A stretch of DNA of 30,081 bases from JBKPFU01 sp046728975 (GTDB lineage Bacteria; Actinomycetota; Thermoleophilia; Gaiellales; Gaiellaceae), in contig JBKPFU010000170.1 in assembly GCA_046728975.1 (NCBI GenBank), forward strand, positions 1-30,081, given 5' to 3'. The position numbers and the translations under genes were made by a program. Shown here one piece after another: positions 13,900-21,643 of this stretch (its first letter is position 1; each line of letters begins with the position of its first letter). The notes beneath the pieces are model-generated. The model saw only the letters and a program-made list of their open reading frames with translations, ran no database searches and was not told the DNA's origin.

Positions 13900-14843
13900 C
13901 AGTTCCTCCACGAGATGTCGCTGGACCAGCGAAGCGGCTGCGCCGTGCTCGGCTGGGAGTTGAGCGCGCGGTAGAGCTGGGTCCACGCCTCGTCGGCGCT
14001 GTTGCCGACTCCCTCACATGTCGCGGCGAGGTCGAGGCACGCCTGGCGCTGTGCGAGCGAGCCGCGGAAGTCCATCGGCGCCCCGTGGGTCGCGACCGAC
14101 CAGAGGTCGAGCCGCTCCCACTGCGCTGCCTGCGCGCCCAGCTCGTTGTACATCTGCGGCATCGGCCACGCGGCCGGGTTTCCCCAGGAGACGTACCAGA
14201 TGTCGGCAGAAGTCCACCCGCCGTTGCAGACCCCCGCCGGCGGGCACCCCGCTGCGTCCCCGAAGTTGAGATAGAGCCAGTTGTTGGTCGAGTCATAACC
14301 GTCGGTCCACGACCGCGTCACCGACGGAGGGTTCCAGTCGAGCTCGCTGTCGATGCCTCCGATCGCCGCCACCTGGGACGCGATGCAGCAGTTGGCGCGG
14401 TAGTACGCGTTGACTGCGTCGACGAGGTTCGCCCAGGCTGCTCCGTGCCCGAAAGAGACACGGGAGCCGTGGTTGGTCGTCCCGATGACGACCCGCAGCG
14501 TCGAGTCGACGGGCGAGCAGGCCCAGTACCCGCTGCCGTAGGCCTCCGCCACGCGCCGGATACCGGCCGCGGAGAGGAAGCGGCCGCTGAAGATCAGCGA
14601 CCCGTAACCGGCAGCGCTGCGCGCCGGGTCGCCGAAATCGAGGACCACTCCCGCATCGCGCGGGCGCGTGCCTTCGAAGACTCCCGTGCCGAGCGCGCAG
14701 CCGAGATCGAACCAGCGCGCTGGATCGGGGTTGCTGACGTAGCGGCTGACTGTCCGAAGCGGCGCCGCGGCGGCCGGCGGAACGACGACGACGAGCACGA
14801 CGACCGCAAGGGCGAGGACGAGAACTCGTTGTCTAAATTGCAT
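13899..14843 (-). CDS. Secreted protein of unknown function, possible glycoside-hydrolase-like barrel
   Basis: 314 residues from ATG 14843. A clear signal peptide (MQFRQRVLVLALAVVVLVVV followed by PPAAAA) leads into a Trp/Cys/Asn-rich mature protein. Features are VVLDFGDPARSAAGYGSLIF, GYWACSP, GTTNHGSRVSFGHG, NNWLYLNFGDAAGC, WYVSWGNPAAWPMPQMYNE and eight or so cysteines that could form disulfides. The alternation of beta-strand motifs ending in Asp/Asn, together with the LPQIY-like PMPQMY, recalls TIM-barrel proteins of the DUF1906/GH25-like type, but this is a pattern impression. Catalytic residues cannot be named. It forms a two-gene operon with the anchored protein downstream. Confidence 0.8.
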   Translation of the reverse strand: MQFRQRVLVLALAVVVLVVVVPPAAAAPLRTVSRYVSNPDPARWFDLGCALGTGVFEGTRPRDAGVVLDFGDPARSAAGYGSLIFSGRFLSAAGIRRVAEAYGSGYWACSPVDSTLRVVIGTTNHGSRVSFGHGAAWANLVDAVNAYYRANCCIASQVAAIGGIDSELDWNPPSVTRSWTDGYDSTNNWLYLNFGDAAGCPPAGVCNGGWTSADIWYVSWGNPAAWPMPQMYNELGAQAAQWERLDLWSVATHGAPMDFRGSLAQRQACLDLAATCEGVGNSADEAWTQLYRALNSQPSTAQPLRWSSDISWRN

Positions 14844-14940
14844 ACAAACGAGCTTGCCTGCGGCGACGGACGTACCACGGAGCCTGTGCGATTTTGGTGA
14901 CGGGACGCGACGAAGTCGTCACGAACTCGTCGCGAACTGG

Positions 14941-15669
14941 TCACAGAGTCGGCGAGCGCGCGATCCAGACGGTGTCTTCGCCGCCTCGCAAGGGCGTACG
15001 GTCGAACCAGCCGTAGCAGGCTTCGACCTCGTACCCGGCCCGCTCGATCAGCGCCCGCCATTCCCGCGGCGACAGCCACGTGAGCGCCATCGTCGTCTCG
15101 CCGGCCGGGCCCTTGACGGAAAGCGTCAGCGTCCGGTTCGGAACGTCCCAGACAGCGCGCTCGAAGATTCCGGGCTCCCGCTCCAGCCACCGTCCGTGCG
15201 TGCCCGCGATGTCGTCGGACGCGGGCGAGAAGATGTCGAAGACGAGGCGCCCGCCCGGCACCAAGAGCCCGCGGGCGGCGCGCAGAGCGCGCAGCCGCTC
15301 CTCGTCGCCACGAAGGTGAAGGTACGTCCGGAACGGGCAAATGACGAGGCGGACGCGCTCCTCCACGGGCGGCGAGGCAAGGTCTCCCAGGCGCAGGTCG
15401 ATCAGCCGGGCCACGCCGCCAGCCTCCGCGCGTTCCCGGCAGACCTCGAGCATGCCCGCCGACGAGTCCACGCCGATGACGCGGATTCCCTCGGCCGCGA
15501 TCGGAACCGCGATCCGACCGGTGCCCACGCCGAGCTCGACGACGGGCCCTCCTGCGCGTCGCGCCTCCTCGACATAGAACGCGACGTCCTCGACGACGCT
15601 GCGGCTCCAGGCGTCGTAGATCCGCGCGATCGTGTCGTAACCGCTTACGACGGTTTTCTGGTCACCCAT
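14941..15669 (-). CDS. Class I SAM-dependent methyltransferase (second of tandem pair)
   Basis: 242 residues from ATG 15669. Motif I is VVELGVGTGRIAVPI (SAM glycine loop) and motif II is RVIGVDSSAGML. Motif IV is replaced by LVICPFRTYLHL, and GGRLVFDIFSP is the post-motif strand. The C-terminal lid ends YGWFDRTPLRGGED. The closest relative in view is the gene immediately upstream, which it overlaps by 25 bases and matches along its whole length. The substrate is unknown. Small-molecule or lipid substrates are typical of this UbiE-like group. Confidence 0.88.
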   Translation of the reverse strand: MGDQKTVVSGYDTIARIYDAWSRSVVEDVAFYVEEARRAGGPVVELGVGTGRIAVPIAAEGIRVIGVDSSAGMLEVCRERAEAGGVARLIDLRLGDLASPPVEERVRLVICPFRTYLHLRGDEERLRALRAARGLLVPGGRLVFDIFSPASDDIAGTHGRWLEREPGIFERAVWDVPNRTLTLSVKGPAGETTMALTWLSPREWRALIERAGYEVEACYGWFDRTPLRGGEDTVWIARSPTL

Positions 15670-16355
15670 ACGAATTCGGGGCTCTGTTCGTCGAACGGGC
15701 TCCGGTCGAACCAGCCGTAGAGCGCCTCGACCTCGAGCCCTGCCGTGTCGATCAGACCTTCCCACTCCGAGCGCGTCAGCCACCAGATCGACGTCTCCAT
15801 CCGGTGGTCACCCTTCCAGGCCTTGATGTCGATCCGGTTGTCCTGGGGCACATGGTGCGCGACCGCCCGGATCTCGCTGCCCTCGGTGTGCGGCTGCTCC
15901 TGACCGTGCGCCTCGACCGCGAACCACGGGCTGAAGACGAATGCGTTCCACGCGAAGCGGCCACCGGGACGAAGCGAGCCGGCGACGCGCTCGAACACAC
16001 GCCGCCGATCGGACCAGCTCGGAAGATGAAGCAGAGAGCGAAACGGGCTGTAGATCAGCCCGGCCGGCTCGCCGAGCTCGAGCTCGCGCATGTCCTGCTC
16101 GCGCAGCTCGAGCTCCACGCCGGCAGCCTCGGCTCGCCCGCGCGCCTGTTCGAGCATCGCGGGCGAGACGTCGATGCCGATCACCTTTCGACGCGTCTCC
16201 CGAGCGACCGGGATCGCGACACGGCCGTTACCGACGCCGAGCTCGACCAACGGCCCGTCGATCTCTCGCGCCAGCTCGACGTAGTACGGAACGTCCTCCG
16301 TCATCACCGATGCCCACTCGTCGTAGAAGGCCGCGAACGCGTCGTATTGGCTCAT
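15645..16355 (-). CDS. Class I SAM-dependent methyltransferase (first of tandem pair)
   Basis: 236 residues from ATG 16355. A frame-open ATG farther up (16391) would cross the pheS start. SAM motif LVELGVGNGRVAIPVARETR, then VIGIDVSPAMLEQARGRAEA, YSPFRSLLHLPSW and GGRFAWNAFVFSP. The C-terminus ends YGWFDRSPFDEQSPEFVWV, sharing the YGWFDR-S/T-P signature with its paralogue downstream. A -10 box lies 8 bases before the ATG. It is divergent from pheS. The target is unknown. Confidence 0.88.
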   Translation of the reverse strand: MSQYDAFAAFYDEWASVMTEDVPYYVELAREIDGPLVELGVGNGRVAIPVARETRRKVIGIDVSPAMLEQARGRAEAAGVELELREQDMRELELGEPAGLIYSPFRSLLHLPSWSDRRRVFERVAGSLRPGGRFAWNAFVFSPWFAVEAHGQEQPHTEGSEIRAVAHHVPQDNRIDIKAWKGDHRMETSIWWLTRSEWEGLIDTAGLEVEALYGWFDRSPFDEQSPEFVWVTRKPS

Positions 16356-16363
16356 TTCGGCCG

Positions 16364-16373
16364 ATGCTACAGT
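16364..16373. promoter_or_regulatory. Overlapping divergent -10 boxes for pheS and methyltransferase operon
   Basis: ATGCTACAGT contains TACAGT on the plus strand (16368-16373, 7 bases before the pheS ATG) and TAGCAT on the minus strand (16369-16364, 8 bases before the methyltransferase ATG). Both fit TANNNT and share two base pairs, so the two promoters could not be occupied together. Confidence 0.45.
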
Positions 16374-16380
16374 CGCCGCC

Positions 16381-17373
16381 ATGGACGCCAAGGCGCTGGA
16401 AACCGAGGCGCTGAGCGCGATTTCGGCCGCTTCGAACGAGGACGAGCTGGACGCTGCGCGCGTCCGTTACCTGGGTCGAAAAAGCGAGCTGAAGCAGGCG
16501 CTGCGCGAGGTCCGCGACCGCGAGACGGGGATGAGGCTGAACGCGCTGCGGGAGCTGCTCGAGGCCGCGGTCGCCGAACGTGAGAGCGCGCTGGGCGCGG
16601 AGCAACTCGGCCGCGTCGCCGAAGAGCAGATCGACGTCACGCTGCCGGGCGAGCGGCCGCCCCGCGGGCACCTGCACCCGATCACGCAGATCCGGCGCGA
16701 GGTGGAGGACATCTTCCTTGGGCTCGGTTACGAGGTGGTCGACGGACGGGAGGTCGAGACCGTCCACTACATCTTCGACCTGTTGAACATGCCCGAGGGA
16801 CACGTCACCCGCTCGCCGCTCCACACGTTCTACCTCGACGGCGACGTCGTCCTCCGCACCGAGACGTCGGCATCGCAGGTGCGTGTGATGGAGGCGCAGC
16901 AGCCGCCCGTCTACATCGTGTCGCTCGGGCGCGTCTACCGGCGCGACACGCCGGACCCGAAGCGCTACCCGATCTTCCACCAGGTGGAGGGCCTCGCCGT
17001 CGACCGCGGAATCACGCTCGCAGACCTGAAGGGAACGCTTCAGCTCCTGCTTCGACGACTGTTCGGCGAGGAGCGCTCCGTTCGCATCCGCACGAGCTTC
17101 TTCCCCTTCACGGAGCCGTCGGTGGAGGCCGACGTCGAGTGCTTCATCTGCGGGGGGACAGGGTGCCGCGTGTGCGAATACGAGGGCTGGATCGAGGTCG
17201 GGGGCGCGGGGGTCGTCGACGAGAACGTCTTGCGCAACGTGGGCTACGACCCGGAGGAGTTCTCGGGGTTCGCGTTCGGCTGGGGGCTGGAGCGGATCTT
17301 CATGCTCCGCCACGGTCTACCCGACATCCGCATGCTCTGGCAGAACGACCTTCGGCTCCTGGAGCAGTTCTGA
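16381..17373 (+). CDS. pheS: Phenylalanyl-tRNA synthetase alpha subunit
   Basis: 330 residues from ATG 16381. It is the catalytic alpha chain of the alpha2beta2 enzyme that attaches phenylalanine to tRNA-Phe. An N-terminal coiled coil (1-80) contacts tRNA. The class II core shows GHLHPITQIRREVEDIF, LLRTET-like VLRTETSASQVRVM (motif 2 region), RVYRRDTPDPKRYPIFHQVE, SFFPFTEPSVEADV and motif 3 GFAFGWGLERIFML. A CxxC...CxxC cluster (CFICGGTGCRVCEYEGW) is found in many bacterial PheS. The stop overlaps the pheT start as TGATG. Expression appears to start from a leaderless promoter, with no attenuator or T-box visible. Confidence 0.98.
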   Translation: MDAKALETEALSAISAASNEDELDAARVRYLGRKSELKQALREVRDRETGMRLNALRELLEAAVAERESALGAEQLGRVAEEQIDVTLPGERPPRGHLHPITQIRREVEDIFLGLGYEVVDGREVETVHYIFDLLNMPEGHVTRSPLHTFYLDGDVVLRTETSASQVRVMEAQQPPVYIVSLGRVYRRDTPDPKRYPIFHQVEGLAVDRGITLADLKGTLQLLLRRLFGEERSVRIRTSFFPFTEPSVEADVECFICGGTGCRVCEYEGWIEVGGAGVVDENVLRNVGYDPEEFSGFAFGWGLERIFMLRHGLPDIRMLWQNDLRLLEQF

Positions 17374-19661
17374 TGCTCGTCCCCTTGAGCTGGCTCCGCG
17401 AGTACGCGCCCATCGACGCCACGCTCGACGAGCTCGTCCGGAGGCTGACGATCTCGACGGCGAACGTGCAACACGTCCGGCGACGCGGCGTCGCAGACGA
17501 GAACGGAAACGTGGAGCTCTACCGCGTCGGCCGCGTGCTCGAAGCTGTTAAGCATCCGAACGCGGATCGCCTCCAGCTCTGCCAGGTCGACGTCGGGGAG
17601 GATGGACCGCGCCAGATCGTGTGCGGCGCCTGGAACTTCGGCGCAGGAGCGACGGTCGCCGTCGCGTTGCCGGGAGCAGTGCTCCCCGGCGGCCAAAGGC
17701 TCGAGGAGGCCAAGCTCCGCGGCGAGAAGTCGTCGGGGATGATCCTGTCCGAGCGCGAACTGGAGCTCGGCCACGACCACACCGGGATCCTCGTGCTCGA
17801 CGACGGTCCCGAGCCGGGGACGCCGCTCAGCGACGTGCTGCCTCTCTGGGATGACGTGATCGAGATCGAGACGACGCCGAACCGGCCCGACCTTCTCTCC
17901 ATCTACGGCGTCGCGCGCGAGGTCGCTGCGATGTTCGGCGTCGAGCTGGCGCCGCCTCCGGGCCAGGATCCAGAACGCGCCGCCGACGGGCCGGTCGACG
18001 TGCGGGTCGAGGACCTGGAGCGCTGCCCCCGCTACATCGGGCGACTCTTCCGCGAGGTGCGAGTCGCGCCTTCCCCGGTCTGGATGAAGGCGCGGCTGGT
18101 GGCGGCCGGCATGCGACCGATCTCGAACGTTGTGGACGTGACCAACTACGTCATGCATGCGCTCGGCAGCCCTCTGCACGCGTTCGACCAGACGAAGCTG
18201 AAGGAAGGGCGAATCGTCGTGCGGCGCGCCCGCCCCAACGAGGAGATCAGGACGCTCGACGGCACGACGCGAGTCCTGACGGACGAGGACCTCGTGATCG
18301 CCGACGCCGAGGACCCGGTGGCGATCGCCGGCGTGATGGGCTCCGAGCACTCGGAGGTGGACGAGTCGACGACCGATGTGCTCCTCGAGGCCGCGAACTT
18401 CGAACCGATCGGCATCCTGCGGACGTCGGAACGCCTCGGCCTCCGCTCGGACGCGTCCGGCCGCTGGGAGAAGGGAATCGACCCCTACCTGGCCGAGCAG
18501 GCGGCGAAGCTCGCCACCGAGCTGTTCGTCGAGTTGGCGGACGCACGCTGGGTCGGACACGTCGACGTGAACGACGGGTTGCCGGAGCCGCCTGTTCTAC
18601 CGCTGCGGCCCGAGCGCGCCGATCACATCATCGGACTGGCCGTTTCGGCCGAAGAACAAGCAGCGCTCCTCGCTCGCCTCGGCTTCGAGCGTCGCGACGG
18701 CGAGTACCGCGTCCCGTCCTGGCGCGCACGCGACATCACGCGTGAGATCGATCTGATCGAGGAGATGGCGCGCCTAGAGCTCGATGACGTCCCGTTCACG
18801 CTCCCGGCGCGCCGCGAGATGTTCGGCCGGCTCTCGAAGGCGCAGCGCATCCGGCGGCTGGTCGAAGACGTGCTCGTCGGCGCCGGCTTCTCGGAGGCCT
18901 ACACGCCGAGCCTGGTCGAGGCCGATCCCGACGCGGGCGCGCTGCGCATCCCGGAGCCGCAGTCGCTCGAGCAGGCGGTGCTCCGGACGACGATCCTGCC
19001 CGGCCTCCTTGAGGCCGCGCGCTACAACCTGTCCGTCGGTAACAGCGAGATCGCGCTGTTCGAGATCGCGCGCGTCTATCTGCCGTCAGGCGAGAAGCTG
19101 CCGGACGAGCACTGGCGGGTCGCCGGAATCGTCGAGGGCGGGTTCGCTCGCGCGAAGGGCGCAGTCGAAGCGATCCACGAGGTGCTCAAGCTCGAGCCGC
19201 GGTTTGAGCGTGCCGAAGGCGACCTATTCCATCCGGGGAAGACCGCGCGCGTGGAGGCAGGGATTGTCGGTGAGCTCCTGCCGACCGCGCTCGAAGGGGA
19301 GTGGGGGGCGTTCGAGCTCGACCTAGACACGCTCGCCGAGCGCATGCCGGAGCGGATCGAGTACGACGACGTGATTACGTACCCCGCCGTCCGGCAGGAC
19401 TTGGCGTTCACGGTGCCCGAGGAGGTGGCTGCCGGCGACCTGATCGCGGCGGCCAAGGAGGCGGCCGGGCCTGAGCTCCGCGGGATGGGGGTCTTCGACG
19501 TCTACCACGGCGAGCAGGTGGGCGAAGGACGGAAGTCGATCGCGTTTTCGGTCGAGTTCCAGTCGCCTGAGCGGACGCTGTCCGACGAAGACGCCGCGGC
19601 GCTGCGCAAGAAGATCGTGGATGCGCTCGCGCGGAGGTTCGGCGCGGAATTGCGCGCCTAG
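17373..19661 (+). CDS. pheT: Phenylalanyl-tRNA synthetase beta subunit
   Basis: 762 residues from ATG 17373, which overlaps the pheS stop. The normal bacterial length is about 790-800. Domains are B1 (MLVPLSWLREYAPID), an EMAP-II-like tRNA-binding domain (about 40-150, LEAVKHPNADRLQLCQVDVG), B3/B4 editing domain (about 210-370, PISNVVDVTNYVMHALGSPL and GVMGS), B5 (about 400-470), a catalytic-like core (about 480-660) and a C-terminal ferredoxin-fold anticodon-binding domain (about 670-762, YPAVRQDLAFTV). The beta chain edits Tyr-tRNA-Phe and binds the anticodon. The gene ends 4 bases into the convergent cNMP-binding gene. Confidence 0.97.
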   Translation: MLVPLSWLREYAPIDATLDELVRRLTISTANVQHVRRRGVADENGNVELYRVGRVLEAVKHPNADRLQLCQVDVGEDGPRQIVCGAWNFGAGATVAVALPGAVLPGGQRLEEAKLRGEKSSGMILSERELELGHDHTGILVLDDGPEPGTPLSDVLPLWDDVIEIETTPNRPDLLSIYGVAREVAAMFGVELAPPPGQDPERAADGPVDVRVEDLERCPRYIGRLFREVRVAPSPVWMKARLVAAGMRPISNVVDVTNYVMHALGSPLHAFDQTKLKEGRIVVRRARPNEEIRTLDGTTRVLTDEDLVIADAEDPVAIAGVMGSEHSEVDESTTDVLLEAANFEPIGILRTSERLGLRSDASGRWEKGIDPYLAEQAAKLATELFVELADARWVGHVDVNDGLPEPPVLPLRPERADHIIGLAVSAEEQAALLARLGFERRDGEYRVPSWRARDITREIDLIEEMARLELDDVPFTLPARREMFGRLSKAQRIRRLVEDVLVGAGFSEAYTPSLVEADPDAGALRIPEPQSLEQAVLRTTILPGLLEAARYNLSVGNSEIALFEIARVYLPSGEKLPDEHWRVAGIVEGGFARAKGAVEAIHEVLKLEPRFERAEGDLFHPGKTARVEAGIVGELLPTALEGEWGAFELDLDTLAERMPERIEYDDVITYPAVRQDLAFTVPEEVAAGDLIAAAKEAAGPELRGMGVFDVYHGEQVGEGRKSIAFSVEFQSPERTLSDEDAAALRKKIVDALARRFGAELRA

Positions 19662-20074
19662 ACCATCTCAGGTGCGAGCCGCTCGGCCAGCGCCTCGAGC
19701 ACCTTGGCCTGGATCTGCGGTGAGTGCTCGAGTAGGCGGCGGAATGAGCGATCGGTGATGACGAGCGCGTGGACCGGCGTCGTCGCGACGACCGTCGCCG
19801 TTCGCGGCGCCCGTGAAACCAGGGCGATCTCCCCGAAGAAGTCGCCCTCGCCGAGCGTGTTGATGCGGCGCCCGTTTCTCTTCACGTCCGCCTTGCCGTC
19901 GAGGAGCACGAAGAACTCTCGGCCGGGCCGGCCCTCCTTCGTCATCTCCTTGCCCTCGTTGAGATCGATCTCGTCCGCGAGCTGGGCGACCTCGTCCAGC
20001 TCCTTCCGCGAGCAGCGTGAGAACAGCGGCACGCGCTTGATCAGCTCGACCTTCTGATTACGCCGCAAGCGCAC
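19658..20074 (-). CDS. Cyclic nucleotide-binding domain protein
   Basis: 138 residues from GTG 20074. It is a single cNMP-binding beta-roll: VELIKRVPLFSRCSRKELDE, GREFFVLLDGKADVKRNG, the phosphate-binding cassette GEGDFFGEIALVSRAPRTAT (with Gly-Glu and the key Arg) and a C-terminal helix. There is no DNA-binding domain, so it is not a complete Crp-type regulator. It probably senses cAMP or a related nucleotide and acts on a partner. A TAGACT -10 box lies 6 bases before the GTG. It overlaps pheT tail-to-tail by 4 bases. Confidence 0.9.
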   Translation of the reverse strand: MRLRRNQKVELIKRVPLFSRCSRKELDEVAQLADEIDLNEGKEMTKEGRPGREFFVLLDGKADVKRNGRRINTLGEGDFFGEIALVSRAPRTATVVATTPVHALVITDRSFRRLLEHSPQIQAKVLEALAERLAPEMV

Positions 20075-20080
20075 AGGGTG

Positions 20081-20086
20081 AGTCTA
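20081..20086 (-). promoter_or_regulatory. Putative -10 box (TAGACT), cNMP-binding gene
   Basis: On the minus strand TAGACT is followed by six bases (CACCCT) and then the GTG start, which predicts a leaderless transcript. The same hexamer is used before the MOSC gene. Confidence 0.5.
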
Positions 20087-20165
20087 GAACGAACGGAAAC
20101 CGGTAGTGCCTCTGCGTTCGTATTGAGCTAACGTGATTCTGCTGCCAGCTGGCCAAGGGGGTCCT

Positions 20166-20867
20166 TTGCTGTCGAATTTGCCACGTTTGCTGTTACTGGG
20201 TGCGCTTGCGGCGCTCGCGATCGGCCTTCCGGGAGCCGGGGCGGGCCGAGCGGTCGGGCCGGTGCTGAATGCCGAGGTAGGCGCGGCCGGGTCGCCCGAG
20301 GCCTTCCGCATCGTGCTGACCGACGCGGCGACAGGCGCCCGCGTCACCCAGGTCGATCCGGGGACGTACACGATCCACGTCCGCGACTTCTCCACCACGC
20401 ACAACTTCCACCTGTCAGGGCCCGGCGTCAACCAGACGACCGAGGTCGAGACGACGGCAAACGTGACCTGGACGGTCACGTTCGTGAACGGGAGGTACAC
20501 ATTCGTTTGCGACGCGCATCCGACGACGATGCGCGGCACGTTCACGTCCGGGGTCGTGCAGACCGTGCCACCGGTCGTGAAGCTCGTCGGCCGTGTCGGC
20601 CCCAAGCGCACGATCTTCCTTCGCTCGGCGAGCGGCGTGCTCGTGAAGAGGCTCTTCACGGGGCGCTACCGCATTGTCGTGTCGGATCGCACGAGGACCG
20701 ACAACTTCCACCTGCTCGGCCCGCGCGTTAACCGGAAGACCGGGGTGAGGTTCCGCGGCAGCGCGAGCTGGCTCGTCACTCTCGGCAGAGGGACGTACCG
20801 GTACCGGTCGGACGCCCACAGGCTCATGAGCCGCCGCTTCGTGGTCGTTGCGCGACCGACGCCCTAA
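20166..20867 (+). CDS. Secreted two-domain cupredoxin-like protein
   Basis: 233 residues from TTG 20166, which follows AAGGGGG at proper distance. A GTG at 20133 in frame is an alternative. The signal peptide is MLSNLPRLLLLGALAALAIG. The first domain has a type-1 copper pattern: His79 (THNFHL), Cys115, His118 and Met122 (FVCDAHPTTM). The second domain repeats the layout (DNFHLLGPRVNRKTG, YRSDAHRLM), but His79 is replaced by Asp179 and Cys115 by Ser215. Thus one intact and one degenerate site. Plastocyanin-like proteins of this kind carry electrons or bind copper outside the membrane. No oxidase or copper gene is adjacent. A hairpin follows the stop. Confidence 0.85.
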   Translation: MLSNLPRLLLLGALAALAIGLPGAGAGRAVGPVLNAEVGAAGSPEAFRIVLTDAATGARVTQVDPGTYTIHVRDFSTTHNFHLSGPGVNQTTEVETTANVTWTVTFVNGRYTFVCDAHPTTMRGTFTSGVVQTVPPVVKLVGRVGPKRTIFLRSASGVLVKRLFTGRYRIVVSDRTRTDNFHLLGPRVNRKTGVRFRGSASWLVTLGRGTYRYRSDAHRLMSRRFVVVARPTP

Positions 20868-20884
20868 AACGAACTAACCATTCT

Positions 20885-20920
20885 GGCGGGCCGGTCCATC
20901 AGCCAGGTGGCCTGCCCGCC
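20885..20920. terminator. Hairpin between convergent genes
   Basis: GGCGGGC (20885-20891) and GCCCGCC (20914-20920) are exact complements, between the cupredoxin gene and the convergent DUF3618 gene. There is no T-run. A bidirectional U-less terminator is likely. Confidence 0.5.
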
Positions 20921-20937
20921 GGAAGCTTCAGAACCGC

Positions 20938-21225
20938 TCAGTCGCGGTCGATGAAGACGAACCGGCCGAGCCTTGCCTTCGTCGTGCCCTCGCGGCTCTT
21001 GCGCATGAACAGCCGCATCGTCGCCCCGATTCCGCCGGCGACGATGAACCCGGCGCCGAGCGCCCCCGCAGCCACGAGCGGGAGCTTGCCGCGCAGCTTG
21101 CCCCCGATGTTGGTGACGTCCTCGATCTCGCCGCGCAGGTCGTCGACGGCATCGGCGAGCTGATTGCGCTGCAGCTCGATGTCCTGACGGACCTGCTGCG
21201 CGGTGCGTCCGTTACGTGCCGCCAT
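20938..21225 (-). CDS. DUF3618-type envelope protein
   Basis: 95 residues from ATG 21225. An N-terminal helix (RTAQQVRQDIELQRNQLADA, then VDDLRGEIEDV) matches the DUF3618 motif. One hydrophobic helix follows (about 47-70, LPLVAAGALGAGFIVAGGIG), then a short basic cytoplasmic end. Function is unknown. Members usually sit next to holin-like membrane proteins, as here. It is the last gene of a four-gene operon and overlaps the preceding gene by 14 bases. Confidence 0.85.
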   Translation of the reverse strand: MAARNGRTAQQVRQDIELQRNQLADAVDDLRGEIEDVTNIGGKLRGKLPLVAAGALGAGFIVAGGIGATMRLFMRKSREGTTKARLGRFVFIDRD

Positions 21226-21643
21226 CGCTCTTCAACGCCTCCGAGGTCAGTTTCGCCTCCGCGATCGCCTGCTCCGGAACCGGCGGAGTGCCCTTCTTGA
21301 TCGATGTCATGGCGAACAAGCCGAGCACGCCCGCGATCAGGAGCAGGATTCCCGTCACGATCAGGAGGCCCGCCCACACGGGCATGGCCGTGGCGAGGGC
21401 CGCGGCGATCGTCGCGAACGCGAAGCCGAGCATGAACAGCGCGAAGATCGCGGCGCCGACACCGAGGCCGATTCCAACCCCGAGCTTGGTGACCTTCCCC
21501 TTGACCTCGGTGACCGCGAGCTCGAGCTCGAGCCGAACGAGCGCGCTCGCATGCTCGGCAACGTGCTTCGTCGCCGCGCCGAGGCCGGCGTTTTGCCGCT
21601 TCCGTTCCTCGGTTGTCCAGTCCTCAGTCTCGGGGGTGGGCAT
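21212..21643 (-). CDS. Phage-holin-like (Phage_holin_3_6/DUF1469-type) membrane protein
   Basis: 143 residues from ATG 21643, with GGAG upstream. A TTG at 21658 is an alternative. An amphipathic N-terminal region (HVAEHASALVRLELELAVTE) leads into two long hydrophobic helices (about 58-85 and 90-115), as in the actinobacterial Phage_holin_3_6 family. Despite the name these are chromosomal envelope proteins with no shown lytic role. The start overlaps the preceding gene by 20 bases and the end overlaps the DUF3618 gene by 14, so all are translated together. Confidence 0.85.
   Translation of the reverse strand: MPTPETEDWTTEERKRQNAGLGAATKHVAEHASALVRLELELAVTEVKGKVTKLGVGIGLGVGAAIFALFMLGFAFATIAAALATAMPVWAGLLIVTGILLLIAGVLGLFAMTSIKKGTPPVPEQAIAEAKLTSEALKSDGGT

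Noticed and set aside
17244..18560. 438-residue frame antisense to pheT
   Set aside because: Composition of a shadow frame, no domain, and pheT is complete.
21212..21643. Holin-like protein as a sign of prophage
   Set aside because: This holin-like family is a normal chromosomal envelope protein in actinobacteria. No phage structural, lysis or integrase genes are near.
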